DNA of 64,000 bases, taken from assembly GCA_030407315.1 (NCBI GenBank), contig JALQPE010000775.1, forward strand, positions 1-64,000. The letters are read 5' to 3'. Under the pieces are notes generated by a model. It did no database searches. It saw nothing but the letters and a program-made list of their open reading frames with translations, and was not told the origin of the DNA. Positions 44,206 to 55,193 of this stretch are shown here, in pieces. A program made the translations under genes and the position numbers. Each line of letters begins with the position of its first letter. The stretch's first letter is position 1. This stretch comes from Asparagopsis taxiformis (lineage: Eukaryota > Rhodophyta > Florideophyceae > Bonnemaisoniales > Bonnemaisoniaceae).

Positions 44206-46489
44206 ATGCCGCCGCGTATTGCGAAGAAAGCTCCAAAGCCTCCGGGCCTCCAGAAAAACCGGTCAGCAGCTGCTGTATCGAGTGCCCGACAATCCCGTGC
44301 GAAGAAGCGGTCTGGGCCTACCGGCAGCATTGAACCGCGGTCCGGTAGTCGCAAGACGGACCGGCGCAGAACTGGGGATCCGCAGCGAGAAAGTGAGGAA
44401 GGAGGAACGGCGCGGAGAGAGATGGGGTTGACCGAGGCAAGCGTGCTCGCAGGGACAGTGAACATCATGATGATGACATGATAGTGGCTCAAAACATGTT
44501 GGAATTGCGGCAGAGTGCTATGGCAAAGGTAGTTCCTCCCGGGTTGGCAGATGCGGAGGTGCTGCAGACGGAGTCCCAGCCGGGGGTTCGCGAGACACTG
44601 GAGGCTGTGACCCCCACTGCGCCAACTATGCCGAGTACATCAGCCCCAGCAGGTAATGCAGTCAGGGACCCGAGGATAGCGGCAAGGGATGTTGTTTCTG
44701 AGCAACGTTCACAGGATGCCAACTATCATCGGCGTCAGGTGGTACTGAGGGGAGAGAGCAGCCGGAGTGCGGGCCTCGTCACAACAGACTGTCATTGGTG
44801 CCAAATATGCGCGTAACGCCCCCGCGACGTCAGGCTATTGCCGATGGAGGACATCATATTCCCGATAGCGTGGGAGATGGGGGGACGGTGAGGGCAGAGA
44901 GGTTGCATCCGCCGGAATCCATCGATTTAATGGCGAGTCGCATCAATGCGCAGAAGAAGAAGATCGCGGAGCTGGAGAAAAAAGTGTTTAGCCAGGACAT
45001 AGCAAACAAGGCGCTCACCACGGAGATAGTTGCGTTGGAGGCTAAGGTGAAGACTCTGCAGGCGGAAAATGCCAGCCTTACTGCAATTGCGAGAACAGGT
45101 AGAATCAGTGATCACGGTGGCGGTAAGTCGAAAATACAGAAAGCCATTCCTGTGAAATACCTTGGAGTTCTTAGGGCGGTTGAGGAAAACCTGACAAAGT
45201 GGTGCAAGAACGAGACTATGGAGCTGGACCCTATAGCGGAACAAACGCAGAGACGTTGGACTGGACGTACCATCGAGGTAGAGCCGGTAGAAGGGGCACT
45301 TTGGAGCGAAAACGGTGTAGGATATATTGCTACCCCTCCGGGCTATATCATCAAGAATCTGCAGTGGTATACACCTTCGTACAGGGACGAGAGTGATCTG
45401 CTGAATGACTTGGTGCGACACGTACTGCGTCAAAGTCCGTGGTGTGATGTGTTTTCCGATGAGGAGCAGCGTGTGTGCTGTCAAGAGGCTGTGGCGGGGA
45501 GCAAGGAATTGAAAGTGAAGGTGACGCAGAAACTGTCCGACGTGATGAGTGCACGGAAGCGTAATGCGAGGGACAGATTGTTCGGTTCGCTGGGGTACAC
45601 GAAATTAATGTCTAGATGCACGATGCTGACGACGCGAGCTGAGATGGACGAGCGAGAGGATCAAAAGCGCGAAGCGTCTGAGAAGCTTTTGAAACGGGAA
45701 AGCAACGGTGATTTGGATATGGGGAGGTGGCGAACGGCACCGTTCTCAGAGCTGCGATACAGCAAAGGCATGGTTCCTGACAGCTTCGAAATGGAAGTGA
45801 ATGGTGATGCATGGTTTAACAACCGAGTAGCTGTGAATGTGCTGGACATCTTCAGGGGTTATTCGATACGACCAGAACAAGTAATGGACATAGAGACGAG
45901 CATACTAACGCTGGCGCGCCTGGATGCTTGGCTAGTGACTACTGTGGAGTGTTTGGATGAACCGAAGGGGAAAGGAGGTGCACGGCAGAAGGAGTTTACA
46001 AGGCGGTACAGTCAATATGTGGGGGTAGCTTTTCAGCAATTAGTTGGTATGGTGGTGTACTGCATGTCTTGTCTCCAAGGCTCGCAAGCAAGGGAAGAAA
46101 CGGACGTTGTCGAGAGCGAACAGCGGACTAGTGCACAGTCACGGCATGTGTTTGCAAGCCGTACTGTGACGAGAGAGGCTGTTGAAGTGTGGCAAAGCGG
46201 AGAGGGGTCTGGAATTGTTCATGTCGTTGATGATGTAAACCGCTGCTCATCACTTGTTCTAGTGTCCGAGGATTGGATTCAATCGCATATTACGTCAAAC
46301 CTCGGTGCTGTAATGGATTGTGTGATTGCGCAAGGACTAATTGGCGCAGAACTTTTCGTCGTTGACCCATATGCTGGACACCTGAGTGCAAACCTGAATG
46401 TCGAAATCAATGCCCCACAGTATGGGGGCATGGAGCGGCGCCATGCAGCCACTGCTGATAACGGTTTTGGCGTAATGGAGGATGGTTGA
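44206..46489 (+). CDS. Coiled-coil protein convergent with the transposase, unknown function
   Basis: The main open segment is 44795-46489 (starting from a TTG, so not a true start). Upstream are two short open segments in other frames: 44206-44481, ATG, basic and Ser/Arg-rich (MPPRIAKKAPKPPG), and 44478-44816. A GT-AG intron of about 93 bases at about 44741-44833 would join HRRQ to AIADGG in phase; the earlier junction is unresolved. A coiled coil lies at about 44925-45110 (INAQKKKIAELEKKV, EIVALEAKVKTLQAENASL). After that comes a folded-looking region with no domain I recognise. It ends 77 bases from the tail-to-tail transposase gene, which suggests a second transposon protein, for example a subterminal-repeat binder, but copy 1 is cut before this point, so linkage is unproven. 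Confidence 0.6.
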
Positions 46490-46566
46490 AATTAGTGCAG
46501 TAAATGTGACGTTGACTAGAAGGCTTATCATGTAGTACATTATCAATAGAGTGCTGCGATTTAGAT

Positions 46567-49500
46567 TTATTCTTCTTCATTATCATCTGTGAACTGGTAA
46601 TCAGTGTTGGTGTAGAAGCGGTTGAGATAGAAACGGTGGTCCGACCAGTGCATTTGTTTCGTAAATGGCTTGACTGGAAAGTTACTTCGTACGATGTGCA
46701 CGGTGCCAGATATAGTAGATGCAGGAATGAGGTCAAACCAAGGACCACCTGCACTGTGGGATGCAGTGTCATTGCTGTCAACGGATCCGTTGTCCGGGTC
46801 CCATGTGGACCACTTTAAACAAATGCACCCAAGTGATTTTTCCACAGCGGTTTTTGGGGCAAAGCAGGTCATATACTGAACGAAAGCGAGTTCTACAGGT
46901 TGAAACAGGTTTGGAGACTGCAGGCGTACCAGTGCCAGGACGCGCCCTACCCATATGGTTCTGTAGTCATCGGCAGTTCCGGAGATGACGACAAAGGAGT
47001 ACTGCGATCTCTTTGCGGGGCCGAATGATGAAGTTGCAAAGACGCGCTGCTGCTTGTGCCTCGACACGTTTGTGGGGCGAAGCATGCCACTGTGCGGGTC
47101 AAAGTCGTCGGCATCTGGGACGTACCCTCCCATGACGTAGGCGGACTTTACCGCGGTGACGGAAATGTCCATGTCATGTATTGGAGGGCCTTCTGCCGTG
47201 GCGCGCAGTCTAGCGAGGGTGAGGAACGCTTGTGCAGCTGTGTCACCGAGTTGCTGGAATAGCGTTATGGTGCCAGACGGGAACGAGGAGTTGTGCAGAG
47301 GCAAAAGAGTGGCAGGATCGGGCTGTCCGTCGATATCTGCAACGAGGAGGGTTGCATCGGGCAGCAGGGAGGCAAAGTCGTGCAGTGCAACGGTGAATCC
47401 GTCGCGAACGAGTACTGCACCGTCTGTGGGCGATATCATGCGTGCGTTTCCCAATGTGTTCGATGGGGTATGACCAGTTGGAGTGGCCAAGGAGAATTCC
47501 ATGTGGCGAATAGTCTCTTCCATGGCTGTGGAGCGCCTTCGAGAGGTTTTCCTATAACTCTGTTTGAACAGAAGATGCGAGTGTTCGTAGGGGCCTGCAT
47601 CAATGTGTTCCAGGGCGCCATATCTCTGCAAGTCACCGGGAAGATGGTCTAGAAGATGGAACTTGAAAGTTTTGAGACCTGTGGTGTGGAATGGGCCGAG
47701 GGTGGAGAGCATTGATTGTTTGAAATAGGAAATGGAGTTCTGGAGGCTTTCTAGTTCGGCGGCAGTCCAGTGCTTGATGCGACCGCGTTTCATGACCCAT
47801 GCGACGAGGTCAGAGTATTGCGTGCAGATGGAAGTGAGGGGGGCTGTATCTACTTCGTCACAGCATGTGTCAATGAATGCTGCGATGAAAGGGAACACCA
47901 TGTCGACATGGTGATAGTCTTTGGCTGCGAGCATGCCGCGTATGCCGTCCTCCGTGAAGAGGCCGTTCAAATTGGTGCCCTTCTCACCCTTGGAGAAGTC
48001 GACATGAAGACCGGTGATGTAGTAGTCGCGTTCGATAGCGGACAGAATGCTGTTTGAGCCGGCGAGGATGGATTTTTTCACCTTCTTGAAGGTGCGAGGT
48101 GTCCCGGAATGGGAGGCAGTGGTGGTGGTGAGGTCTGGGGAGCTGAGGCGGTGGACAATGCACTGTTTGATGAGCTTTGAGATGCCGAGGTGGAGATTGT
48201 GCAGAGGCTCGAAGGAGAAAATGTTGTAGGGGTCTAGGGGACTGTTGGTGGGTAAAAGAGCGGTCGATTCGAGGACAGAGTGTTGTTCGAGGAGGGAGAG
48301 AGCTTCGAGCGGAGCAGTTGTATGCTCCTGAGCGCTCTCTTGGCGTGCAGAGCGTGTATCATCGAGGGAGCGGGGCTGGTGTGGCGCGCTGGATTCAAGT
48401 TGAGTGGCGGGGATGTAGCAGCGGTGGCAGGGATGTGTGGTGGTAGTGCTGTTGCGAGTGCATGACAGCTCTTTGGCCTCTGGAAAGTCGCAGCAATAAT
48501 TGGCTAGGATGGGAAAGCATTGGCGGGCAGTTGCAGTGGAGTCTGTGCAGGGGAACCCGGAAGAGAACGCGGTGGATAGGGACGAAAACACTTTTTCGAG
48601 TGCTTTATGAAGAATATCAATTTTGCGAGCGCGACTAGCAGAACTAGAGGTTGTCGGCATTTCATCACCGAACAAGGCGTTGGACGAAGGGTTAACAATG
48701 TACGGAAGATACCCGACGATGGTGAGGCCGGTACGGATGCAGTGGCGACGGAGGGGGGCGGAGAAGTTGAGCAGTGTGACGTGTATGGGGTATGCGACGA
48801 TTGCGGAGCTCTTGAGGCTTGTGCTGCTCTTGTCGGAGTACACTTGGAGGAGGCCGGCAAAGGAGGAAGGTGTGGGATCAGTTTCCTCTGCCCATACGAC
48901 CTGTGGATCTTCCGAGAGCTGCACGCGCTGTCTAGTAACCTGGTGCAGCGTTTTCGCGAATTCTGTGTGTAGGGGATGAGAAAATATTGCGGTGCCGTCT
49001 GGGGCGGTCTGTGGGGAGGGGTGGAAGAGAGTATTTTGGTCGTTAGCCAGTGCTAACTGCCTGCGGAGCATGTCGACTGGGTCGCGGAGGTACAGCTGTG
49101 CCGAGTACTTACCAGTTTTGTCTGGAATGATGTGGCTCTTGTAACCTTCGGTGCGGAAATGTGTTTCGACCATGGAAGCGGTAACGTGGCGACATTCTTC
49201 TACGGTGCGAACGGCGCTGTTGAACTTTTCTAGGGAGAATGCGGGGTCTTGTAGGATGGTGATGACTTCGCTCACGCGGCCAGCGCCGGCCTTGTACTCG
49301 AGGGTTGTGAGACTGGCGGCGAGGGATTGCACGAGGAGGTCTGCGCGGGAGGGGGTTGAGGTTGGTGGCAGTGGAGCGTCACAGGGTGAGTCGCTGGAGG
49401 AAGCACGACCAGATTCTGGGTCTGGGGAGCTGGGTTGCGGGGAATCATGGTCGCCGTTTCGAGCAGGCTCATGGGTGACGGCAGGGACACGAGCGTTGTT

Positions 49501-49608
49501 GAAATGTTGGGGAGAGGGTTTGAAACGGTAGCGACACGTTCGCTCATGCAGCGCGAGCGCATAAGCATCTACGCAGTAGTAGAAGCACCCTTCATACTTG
49601 CATTCCAT
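46567..49608 (-). CDS. Plavaka-like (CACTA-related) transposase, intact 1013 residues
   Basis: ATG at 49608, stop at 46567, no intron. It starts with a zinc-finger-like CKYEGCFYYC...HERTC, as is usual for this group, then a Ser/Pro-rich linker. The RNase H-fold part includes LLQVYSDKSSTS, AYPIHVTLLNFSAPLRR and IVGYLP, matching the Plavaka pattern of YSDxT, (Y/W)P(I/V)Y(V/L)T(I/L)GN and GYLP. A Cys-rich segment (NYCCDFPE, CHRCYIPAT) follows, then FEPLHNLHLGISK (the LHxxHLG box) and a helical C-terminal part (FKFHLLDHLPGDLQRYG, EHIDAGPYEHSH). Copy 1 differs by few residues, implying recent duplication or gene conversion. Expected to cut and paste elements with matching termini in this window. 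Confidence 0.82.
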   Translation of the reverse strand: MECKYEGCFYYCVDAYALALHERTCRYRFKPSPQHFNNARVPAVTHEPARNGDHDSPQPSSPDPESGRASSSDSPCDAPLPPTSTPSRADLLVQSLAASLTTLEYKAGAGRVSEVITILQDPAFSLEKFNSAVRTVEECRHVTASMVETHFRTEGYKSHIIPDKTGKYSAQLYLRDPVDMLRRQLALANDQNTLFHPSPQTAPDGTAIFSHPLHTEFAKTLHQVTRQRVQLSEDPQVVWAEETDPTPSSFAGLLQVYSDKSSTSLKSSAIVAYPIHVTLLNFSAPLRRHCIRTGLTIVGYLPYIVNPSSNALFGDEMPTTSSSASRARKIDILHKALEKVFSSLSTAFSSGFPCTDSTATARQCFPILANYCCDFPEAKELSCTRNSTTTTHPCHRCYIPATQLESSAPHQPRSLDDTRSARQESAQEHTTAPLEALSLLEQHSVLESTALLPTNSPLDPYNIFSFEPLHNLHLGISKLIKQCIVHRLSSPDLTTTTASHSGTPRTFKKVKKSILAGSNSILSAIERDYYITGLHVDFSKGEKGTNLNGLFTEDGIRGMLAAKDYHHVDMVFPFIAAFIDTCCDEVDTAPLTSICTQYSDLVAWVMKRGRIKHWTAAELESLQNSISYFKQSMLSTLGPFHTTGLKTFKFHLLDHLPGDLQRYGALEHIDAGPYEHSHLLFKQSYRKTSRRRSTAMEETIRHMEFSLATPTGHTPSNTLGNARMISPTDGAVLVRDGFTVALHDFASLLPDATLLVADIDGQPDPATLLPLHNSSFPSGTITLFQQLGDTAAQAFLTLARLRATAEGPPIHDMDISVTAVKSAYVMGGYVPDADDFDPHSGMLRPTNVSRHKQQRVFATSSFGPAKRSQYSFVVISGTADDYRTIWVGRVLALVRLQSPNLFQPVELAFVQYMTCFAPKTAVEKSLGCICLKWSTWDPDNGSVDSNDTASHSAGGPWFDLIPASTISGTVHIVRSNFPVKPFTKQMHWSDHRFYLNRFYTNTDYQFTDDNEEE

Positions 49609-51011
49609 GTCGAGTTTTGACGCAAAAGGGAGGATTGCGAGCTGAACAGGGGAGACTGTGCCGTCCAGATGCGACCAATTTTAGTTTTGTGGTGCTTTCG
49701 AGACTTGGAATGTAACGTGTTCGTAGTTTTGTGGGTAGTAGTTTTGTGCTCACTCCAGCTGACATCCCAACGGTGGAATTTAACCGAGAGTTCAATCATT
49801 TCCAACTGTTACATCACATTGCGTGCTGGCAACGTGTGCATGGAAGGACGAACGACCGCCCTGGGAGATGAAATTTCAATTAATTCATTTGTAATAATAA
49901 ACTTGTTTATTTCCGAACTTCGTGGAATCTGAATGTGCTTTACAGCGGATATGCCACGGATCATGTAAGGAAAGCAAATGGATTCTCATATATATGATTA
50001 TATGTTTCTATTCGTTGTTCTCGATCCGGATCTCATTGTTCGGGGATTCAGAGACCATGGCTTGGGCCATACTCAATCTCACTGCCGGCGATGATTTCGA
50101 GTATGCACAGCAAGACTTAAGAGAAAGACTTAAGCGGACGCTGAAAGCTGTCCAGTCGACGCCGCAGGCTCCACTCCGCCCTCATCACCGACTGATATTC
50201 TTTGACCGCCTTTGCTTTGTACGTGCGCGAATGTTGATCAAGATTCGCGCACGTACCTTCGTTCCATCCTCTACCCTCGAGGTCCGTTAATGCGATATTT
50301 TTCATTGGAAGCCTGTTGACTCATGGTGCGTATTGAGCGGAGGATGGAAGAGAGGTACGTGAAGTTTTGAAAGTATGCTGTGAGGGAAGGTTGGTTTTGA
50401 GTCTGACTGTTGTGGTTGATTCCGATGTTGTGTAGATGATGCAGGAATGTTGATGACGGAAGGTAAGTTTCATTGAGCGCCAGGATGTGTTTTGCGAAGA
50501 TATGGACTGCTGACTTTGATTATTCATTGCAAAGTTTTTGCATCATGGTTTGTATTGTGTGTAGGATGGATAAGAGGTAAGTGATTTTCTAGGATATCTG
50601 GCGTGGTAAGCGTTGCTTTTGAATCTGACTGTTGTGGTTGATTCTGATGTTGTGTATGTAATGCAGGAGTGGTGAAACAGGAACGGCAGGACTCAAGGAG
50701 AGTGAAGAAGGGATCTAGGAAGATGGGGAATGAAGCTGTGAGGTGTTTCTGGTATGTGTATATTTTCGGGCATACGATAGAAGTGAGGGTGGGTTTCAGG
50801 TGGTGTAGGATTTTGCTGACCATGTTCGTGTTTGATGTCTTGATGATTTAATGGGCTGGGGTGGTGTCGAGGAAAGCGGATGGTATTGGGAAGGAGCGGA
50901 TTTTTTGTAATCTAGGTCGTGAGGGTTCTTGAAGTATGTGCGGATGGTGGTGCATGGCGTTCGGATGGTAGGGAGAACGCGATAGTGAGGGAGATGGGTG
51001 ATCGACGATAT

Positions 51012-51538
51012 GCTGACAGGTATTTTGTATTCTGGCTGGATAGATATTCCGTATTCTGACTGGATACATATTCCGTATTCTGGCTGGATACGTATTTCCT
51101 ATTCTAACCGGGTATTTATTTCCTATTCTGACCAGATATGTATTTTCTATTCTAGAGAGACGTATTGTATACCAGCAGTTTCGTAAATGACAGAATAAAA
51201 TACGGTCCGATATGGGCCCTGAATTTACCATCCGCTGTAATTTCTTCCCTCCCGGTTTTCGCTGATATATTGTATACTGGATGTCGGGTCCTAGGATCCC
51301 GCTGTATGTACTAGAGAAAGTAGATGTCGGGCCCTAGTATTCCGCCATATGTACTAGAGAAAGTGGATGTCGGGTCCTAGTATTCCGCCGGACGTACTAG
51401 AGAAAGTGGACGTCCGCATCCAAAAAATTTTTATTTTTTTTGGACGCGGACGTTCATTTGTTCTAGTAAATCTCGGGGCCGACTAGGACCCGTGCTAGAG
51501 AGACTGGACGTCCGCGTCCATTTCCGAAAACAAAGACG
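51012..51538. repeat. Terminal, subterminal and 24-base repeats of copy 2
   Basis: Inverse of 17707-18297: 24-base units at 51012-51160, subterminal units with GTACTAGAGAAAGT at about 51308, 51353 and 51397, two GGACGTCC blocks and the terminal CCGAAAACAAAGACG at 51524-51538. Confidence 0.75.
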
Positions 51539-53148
51539 AGAGCAGCTTTGGTTTGGATTATCACGCTCTGCATCCTCTGATTGAGTTTTGTAGTGCAATG
51601 CCACTTGGCGAAGCGCTTACAGCAAGGTTTATCACCTCCAATTTTGGGCACTTTACCCAATTCTTTTATTTCGAAACTATTTTAGACTATCTATTCTTAC
51701 AGTAGTGCAATCACTGAACATGTGGCACGTGACATCAGTGATACACTGAATTGTACACTACAGATAACAGTTTACACTGTATTTACAGTGTGCCAACGCC
51801 GCCGGCGCACTCGTCATTTAAGGTTTTTCGACCAACCTACTGTATCAGTATTTAGCCTACCCATTGGGCACCAACCACAAGGACATTTAGGGCTACAAGC
51901 CACATGTAATTTAGTATTTCACTAGAGGCGAACCGTCATGTCCTTTGATTGTAAAAGCCAGCCGGAAGCTCGGTGTCCAATCTACCCCCAGGGTGAGTTT
52001 TGTCTACTGATTCAGTGTGCTTCTCCCTTGGCAATGGTGCTTGGCACTCTTTCGGTGTCCCTTTTCGCTGATTAAGCTTCTCAATTTCTGGACGCTGTAT
52101 CAGCATTTCACCTACCACGCGTCACCGGTGGTGCGCGTGCCCTTCGATCATGTATCTTCGGGTGCCTGGTTCCCGGCTCTTGAGCTACTGCCCCTCTCCC
52201 GCTGTACCAGCGTATCGCTGTATGTATCGCTGTACCAGCGGCTGCCCTACTCTCCAGGGTTCCCCCTTCGTCTTCCTTTTTTGCTTCTTATACAAGGCAC
52301 TCATCCCTTTTGTGCCTGGTGTTCTCCCTTCTTCCCTATTAGGGTTGGTGAACCACCATCCTTTCGGTGCACCACCATGACTCACCATGTGACCACAGGA
52401 TTCTAGACGGATCGTCTGTGTGGCCTTACAACCCACACTAAGGCAGGCGATTCTCCTTTCCTCCACCACACTCGACCAGATCCTGACTACCGAGACAGGA
52501 GGGCTCGAAAACCTCGCGGTGGCTCGCCGATTCGGCTTACAGCCAAGTCTTCTCGTTGTCGAATCGACCAAGCCATTGCACTATAAGTTTCAACAGATGA
52601 TCTCGACGCGTCACGCATTTGCAGAACTGTTTCTAGTGTCTTCGATCTGTTTAGTGTAAAACGCTGTTTAATACTTTCAGGGGCGCCGATGTATATCTCT
52701 GTCAGTTGTTCATCGGTCATTCCAAGCAGAGAGGATATCTCCATTTTGCCAATTTCAGGCATGGAGGCATGGAGGCCGGAACAGAAGGGATTTCGAATGT
52801 GCCGGACGTCTGATTTTCCTGCATTAGCGGCGCTGCCTGCACTTCAATTTCGGTTGCCTGGTGGGTCATTATTGATGCTGTTCTTGGTCGAATGACGTCG
52901 CGCCCGATAATAATTCTAGGGAAGGTTCTCTTGCGAGCTGCACCATTGCTTGTTCCAGCGCCAGGAGTTCCCGCAGGATGTGGCATGATTTTCAACGGAA
53001 ACGGAGACGGATGTATGGGGAAAGCGCGATGTAGTCTGGTTCGTGGGAGCTGGGAGGCGAGTCTGCTTGCTCCTTGACCTGGCGTCTGTGATCGGGTGCT
53101 GCATGGCGACTGCCTCTTTCCTGTTATGTCGCCGTCGATAATTGGCAT
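51539..53148 (-). pseudogene. 5' half of the gene split by the composite insertion, itself hit by a solo LTR
   Basis: Minus-strand coding sequence from about 53148 (MPIIDGDITGKRQ, Pro/Arg-rich) through IIIGRDVIRPRTASIM to IPSVPAS. An 8-base duplication (ATGCCTCC, then ATGCCTG) shifts the frame; the next frame gives MPEIGKMEISSLLGMTDEQL and QRFTLNRSKTLETVLQ to SSVET at 52586. Removing the LTR and one AGTTT copy restores an in-phase QSEDAERDNPNQSCS, which ends as codon TCT at the transposon edge (51539). The matching 3' half is at 16544-17706. The family is not recognised. Confidence 0.5.
51589..52585 (+). mobile_element. Solo LTR, 997 bases, divergent relative of the 1238-base LTRs
   Basis: Begins TGTAGTGCAATG and ends CATTGCACTATA (inverted ends). 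The target duplication AGTTT is at 51584-51588 and 52586-52590. It shares blocks with the LTRs at 14716 and 60947 (CTGTATCAGTATTTAGCCTA, CTTCTCCCTTGGC, GAGACAGGAGGGCTCGAA) but is shorter and clearly diverged. It inserted within coding sequence of the broken gene. Confidence 0.9.
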
Positions 53149-54474
53149 TGCAGCTGCAGCCGTGATTCAATCATTCCCAGCCCTGGTACAGGGGGTGCTC
53201 CTCCAATTTTGGGTTGCATACTGTACCCGATACAGAAAGAGGCCCCGCCAACTACTCATCGTGCCTGCACTATCGTTTTGATGTTAAAATATATTTTGTG
53301 CCTCTTGAAATTCTAATATAAGCTCCCATACAATGATGGGTACACGTGTGTTCGATGCACACGTGTATCGAGTTCACAACTGGCGGCGAGTGAACATGTG
53401 TGGAACAGCACGCGTGCATGTATGAAACCTCGTTCAATTTACAGCGATGTTTCTCATACTAATCAAAATTATCACAACTGTACCGTCCCTACCGCCGGTA
53501 GATTGTTCACGTGCCGTATCCAACCCTCTATGATCAGCCAAAGTTTCCACGTTGGAATTTGGCAAAGCTCTAATTGCAACTTGATATCGTTGTGTGCCAC
53601 CTGCTCTTTGAAATTGCACGTAAGCTTCAAGCTGATGTTGTTGTATGCATCGGAGACTTCCATTTATTCCGTTGCTGTGAATACAATACGAAAAGGCAAT
53701 AAATATGGCTTTTGACATGGTGCATGTTTGTAGAGCGCTGATTGCAATCCCAGTCGGAGAAAGCCATCACGACGTATGGTTGGTAAAACGTTGGACACGC
53801 TGAGAAAATGGTGCGGTAGGACATGTATCGATAAAAAAATGTGGACTACACAGTACAGCGTGATGTCCACTTTTCAATATTGTGCCGTGCAATGAGATGA
53901 CATGTAACATTCTCGAAGAAACTTTGTTCTTTTCTGTATGATGCGGATATAGTCAGCATACAGATCTAGCCACGTACCCCTTGAGGCCAGAGCACAGACG
54001 GCTAGTTTGCGTGATCGAAAATATCCCTCTCTGAACGTGATCCTGAGAGAGATGTGAGCCGAGCTTTGCCATTGGTGCAAACCATAACGACGGAGTGCGT
54101 TGTTGGTGCTCTACTGATGATTTGTGGAAATTCCAACATCGCATATACAACAATCGTGACTACAACTTGTATAATCCAAAAAGCAGACATTATATCCGAC
54201 AATGACCGTTCTATCTAAAGAGTCTTTGAAGCAGTTTCAACAATGCTCAATTCCTCACGCCTTACGTTGTTGAAATTAGCCCACTTCCTGCTACACGTCA
54301 TGCAACACTCCATCGGGCAATTTCACGACCATGATCTCAATCACAGGCACATGTCACATGTTGTAACCTGATGCACCAATCTCGTAGAACGCGACTTCGA
54401 ATAGCATAAAAGCGCATCGCATGCTTAGCATTTTTCGCTCTACCTCCCAGTCCAGAACGCACGACTAGAAAACC
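53149..54474. other. Intergenic, no supported gene
   Basis: A TATA-like GCATAAAAG near 54402 lies about 70 bases before the next start codon. No ORF with a domain is seen. Confidence 0.4.
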
Positions 54475-55193
54475 ATGTCAGCTCCAGTACCACAACCAAC
54501 GCCCATGCAGCCTTTCAACGCGCCGCAACAACCACAACCACAAGCGCCGGCACCGGCACCGGCACCGGCACCGGCGCCCGCGCAGCCGTACATCCTCCGC
54601 CGCCGCCGCCTGGTCCGAACGCGTACGCACCGCCGATGCAGCAGCAAGCGTACATGCCGGCGGCAGCGCCGGCGGCGCAGCAGCCGAATGCAGCACCTGC
54701 AATCCAAGTGAATGAGACAGCTTCGCCAGGGAAGGCGGACGAATCGTCGTGGAGCAGGTTGGAAAAGACGCGCTATGGGCTCTACTTTATGGATTTCCTA
54801 TGGGGCGTTGTAATGTGGGGTGTGACAGCAGACGAGGTGTATGTCGCCGATAAAAGCTTTTGTTTCCTGACGAAAAGCGACGGAGATACGGGGCCGTGTG
54901 TGGCGATTATTTCGCTGGGAGTGATCATGATGCTTGTGCTGTTCGTGATTATCGGTACGCATTCGCTCAAGCATTTCCATAGAGCGTATTTGCCGTATCT
55001 GTGGGAGGCTATTGCGTTTGGGGTTATGTCGCTGCTATGGTTTATCTTGGCTATTGTGGCTATTGCAGTGACGACAAGTATATTCAGAGACGCGCGTGAA
55101 ATTGCATCGCTGATCACGGCGGGGTATTTGCTGGCATTTCGCATGGAGCATCGGCGTGGGTTGCGTACTCGGATTTCAGGAGCGAAAAGGTGA
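54475..55193 (+). CDS. Four-pass membrane protein (MARVEL-like topology), paralogue 2, frame change
   Basis: ATG 54475 begins a Pro/Gln/Ala-rich N-terminus with a perfect GCACCG run encoding (PA)n at 54548-54585. At about 54592 the coding frame changes: the sensible continuation PPPPPGPNAYAPPMQQQAYMPAA is one frame off. It then stays open through NETASPGKADESSWSRLEKTRY and the membrane core (LYFMDFLWGVVMWGV; CVAIISLGVIMMLVLFVII; VMSLLWFILAIVAIAV; a weaker fourth segment) to 55193. Compared with paralogue 1 it lacks most of the acidic loop between segments 1 and 2. The role is unknown; the Pro-rich cytoplasmic tail may bind SH3- or WW-like partners (inference). Confidence 0.7.

Larger units (their letters stand above)
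17707..51538. mobile_element. Putative 33.8 kb composite transposon bounded by inverted Plavaka-like copies
   Basis: The left edge starts CGTCTGTGTTTTTGGAAG and the right edge is its inverted near-copy (ending ...CCGAAAACAAAGACG). Both are followed inwards by GGACGCGGACGTCC and CTCTAGTA-type repeats. The flanking three bases are CGA (17704-17706) and AGA (51539-51541), a 2-of-3 match for a short target duplication. Both flanks are minus-strand coding sequence in compatible codon phase, with the 5' half on the right and the 3' half on the left. Whether the block moved as one unit or grew by later nested insertions cannot be decided here; the chromovirus clearly inserted into copy 1 afterwards. 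Confidence 0.5.
43974..51538 (-). mobile_element. Plavaka-like DNA transposon, copy 2, probably complete
   Basis: The right end (51538) is certain: inverted terminal repeat, subterminal repeats at 51285-51420, 24-base tandem repeat at 51012-51160 and non-coding leader all match copy 1. The intact transposase is at 46567-49608. The left limit is an inference: a candidate terminus at 43974 would include the convergent accessory gene (44206-46489), giving a 7.6 kb two-gene element. The minimum supported span is 46567-51538. Confidence 0.6.
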
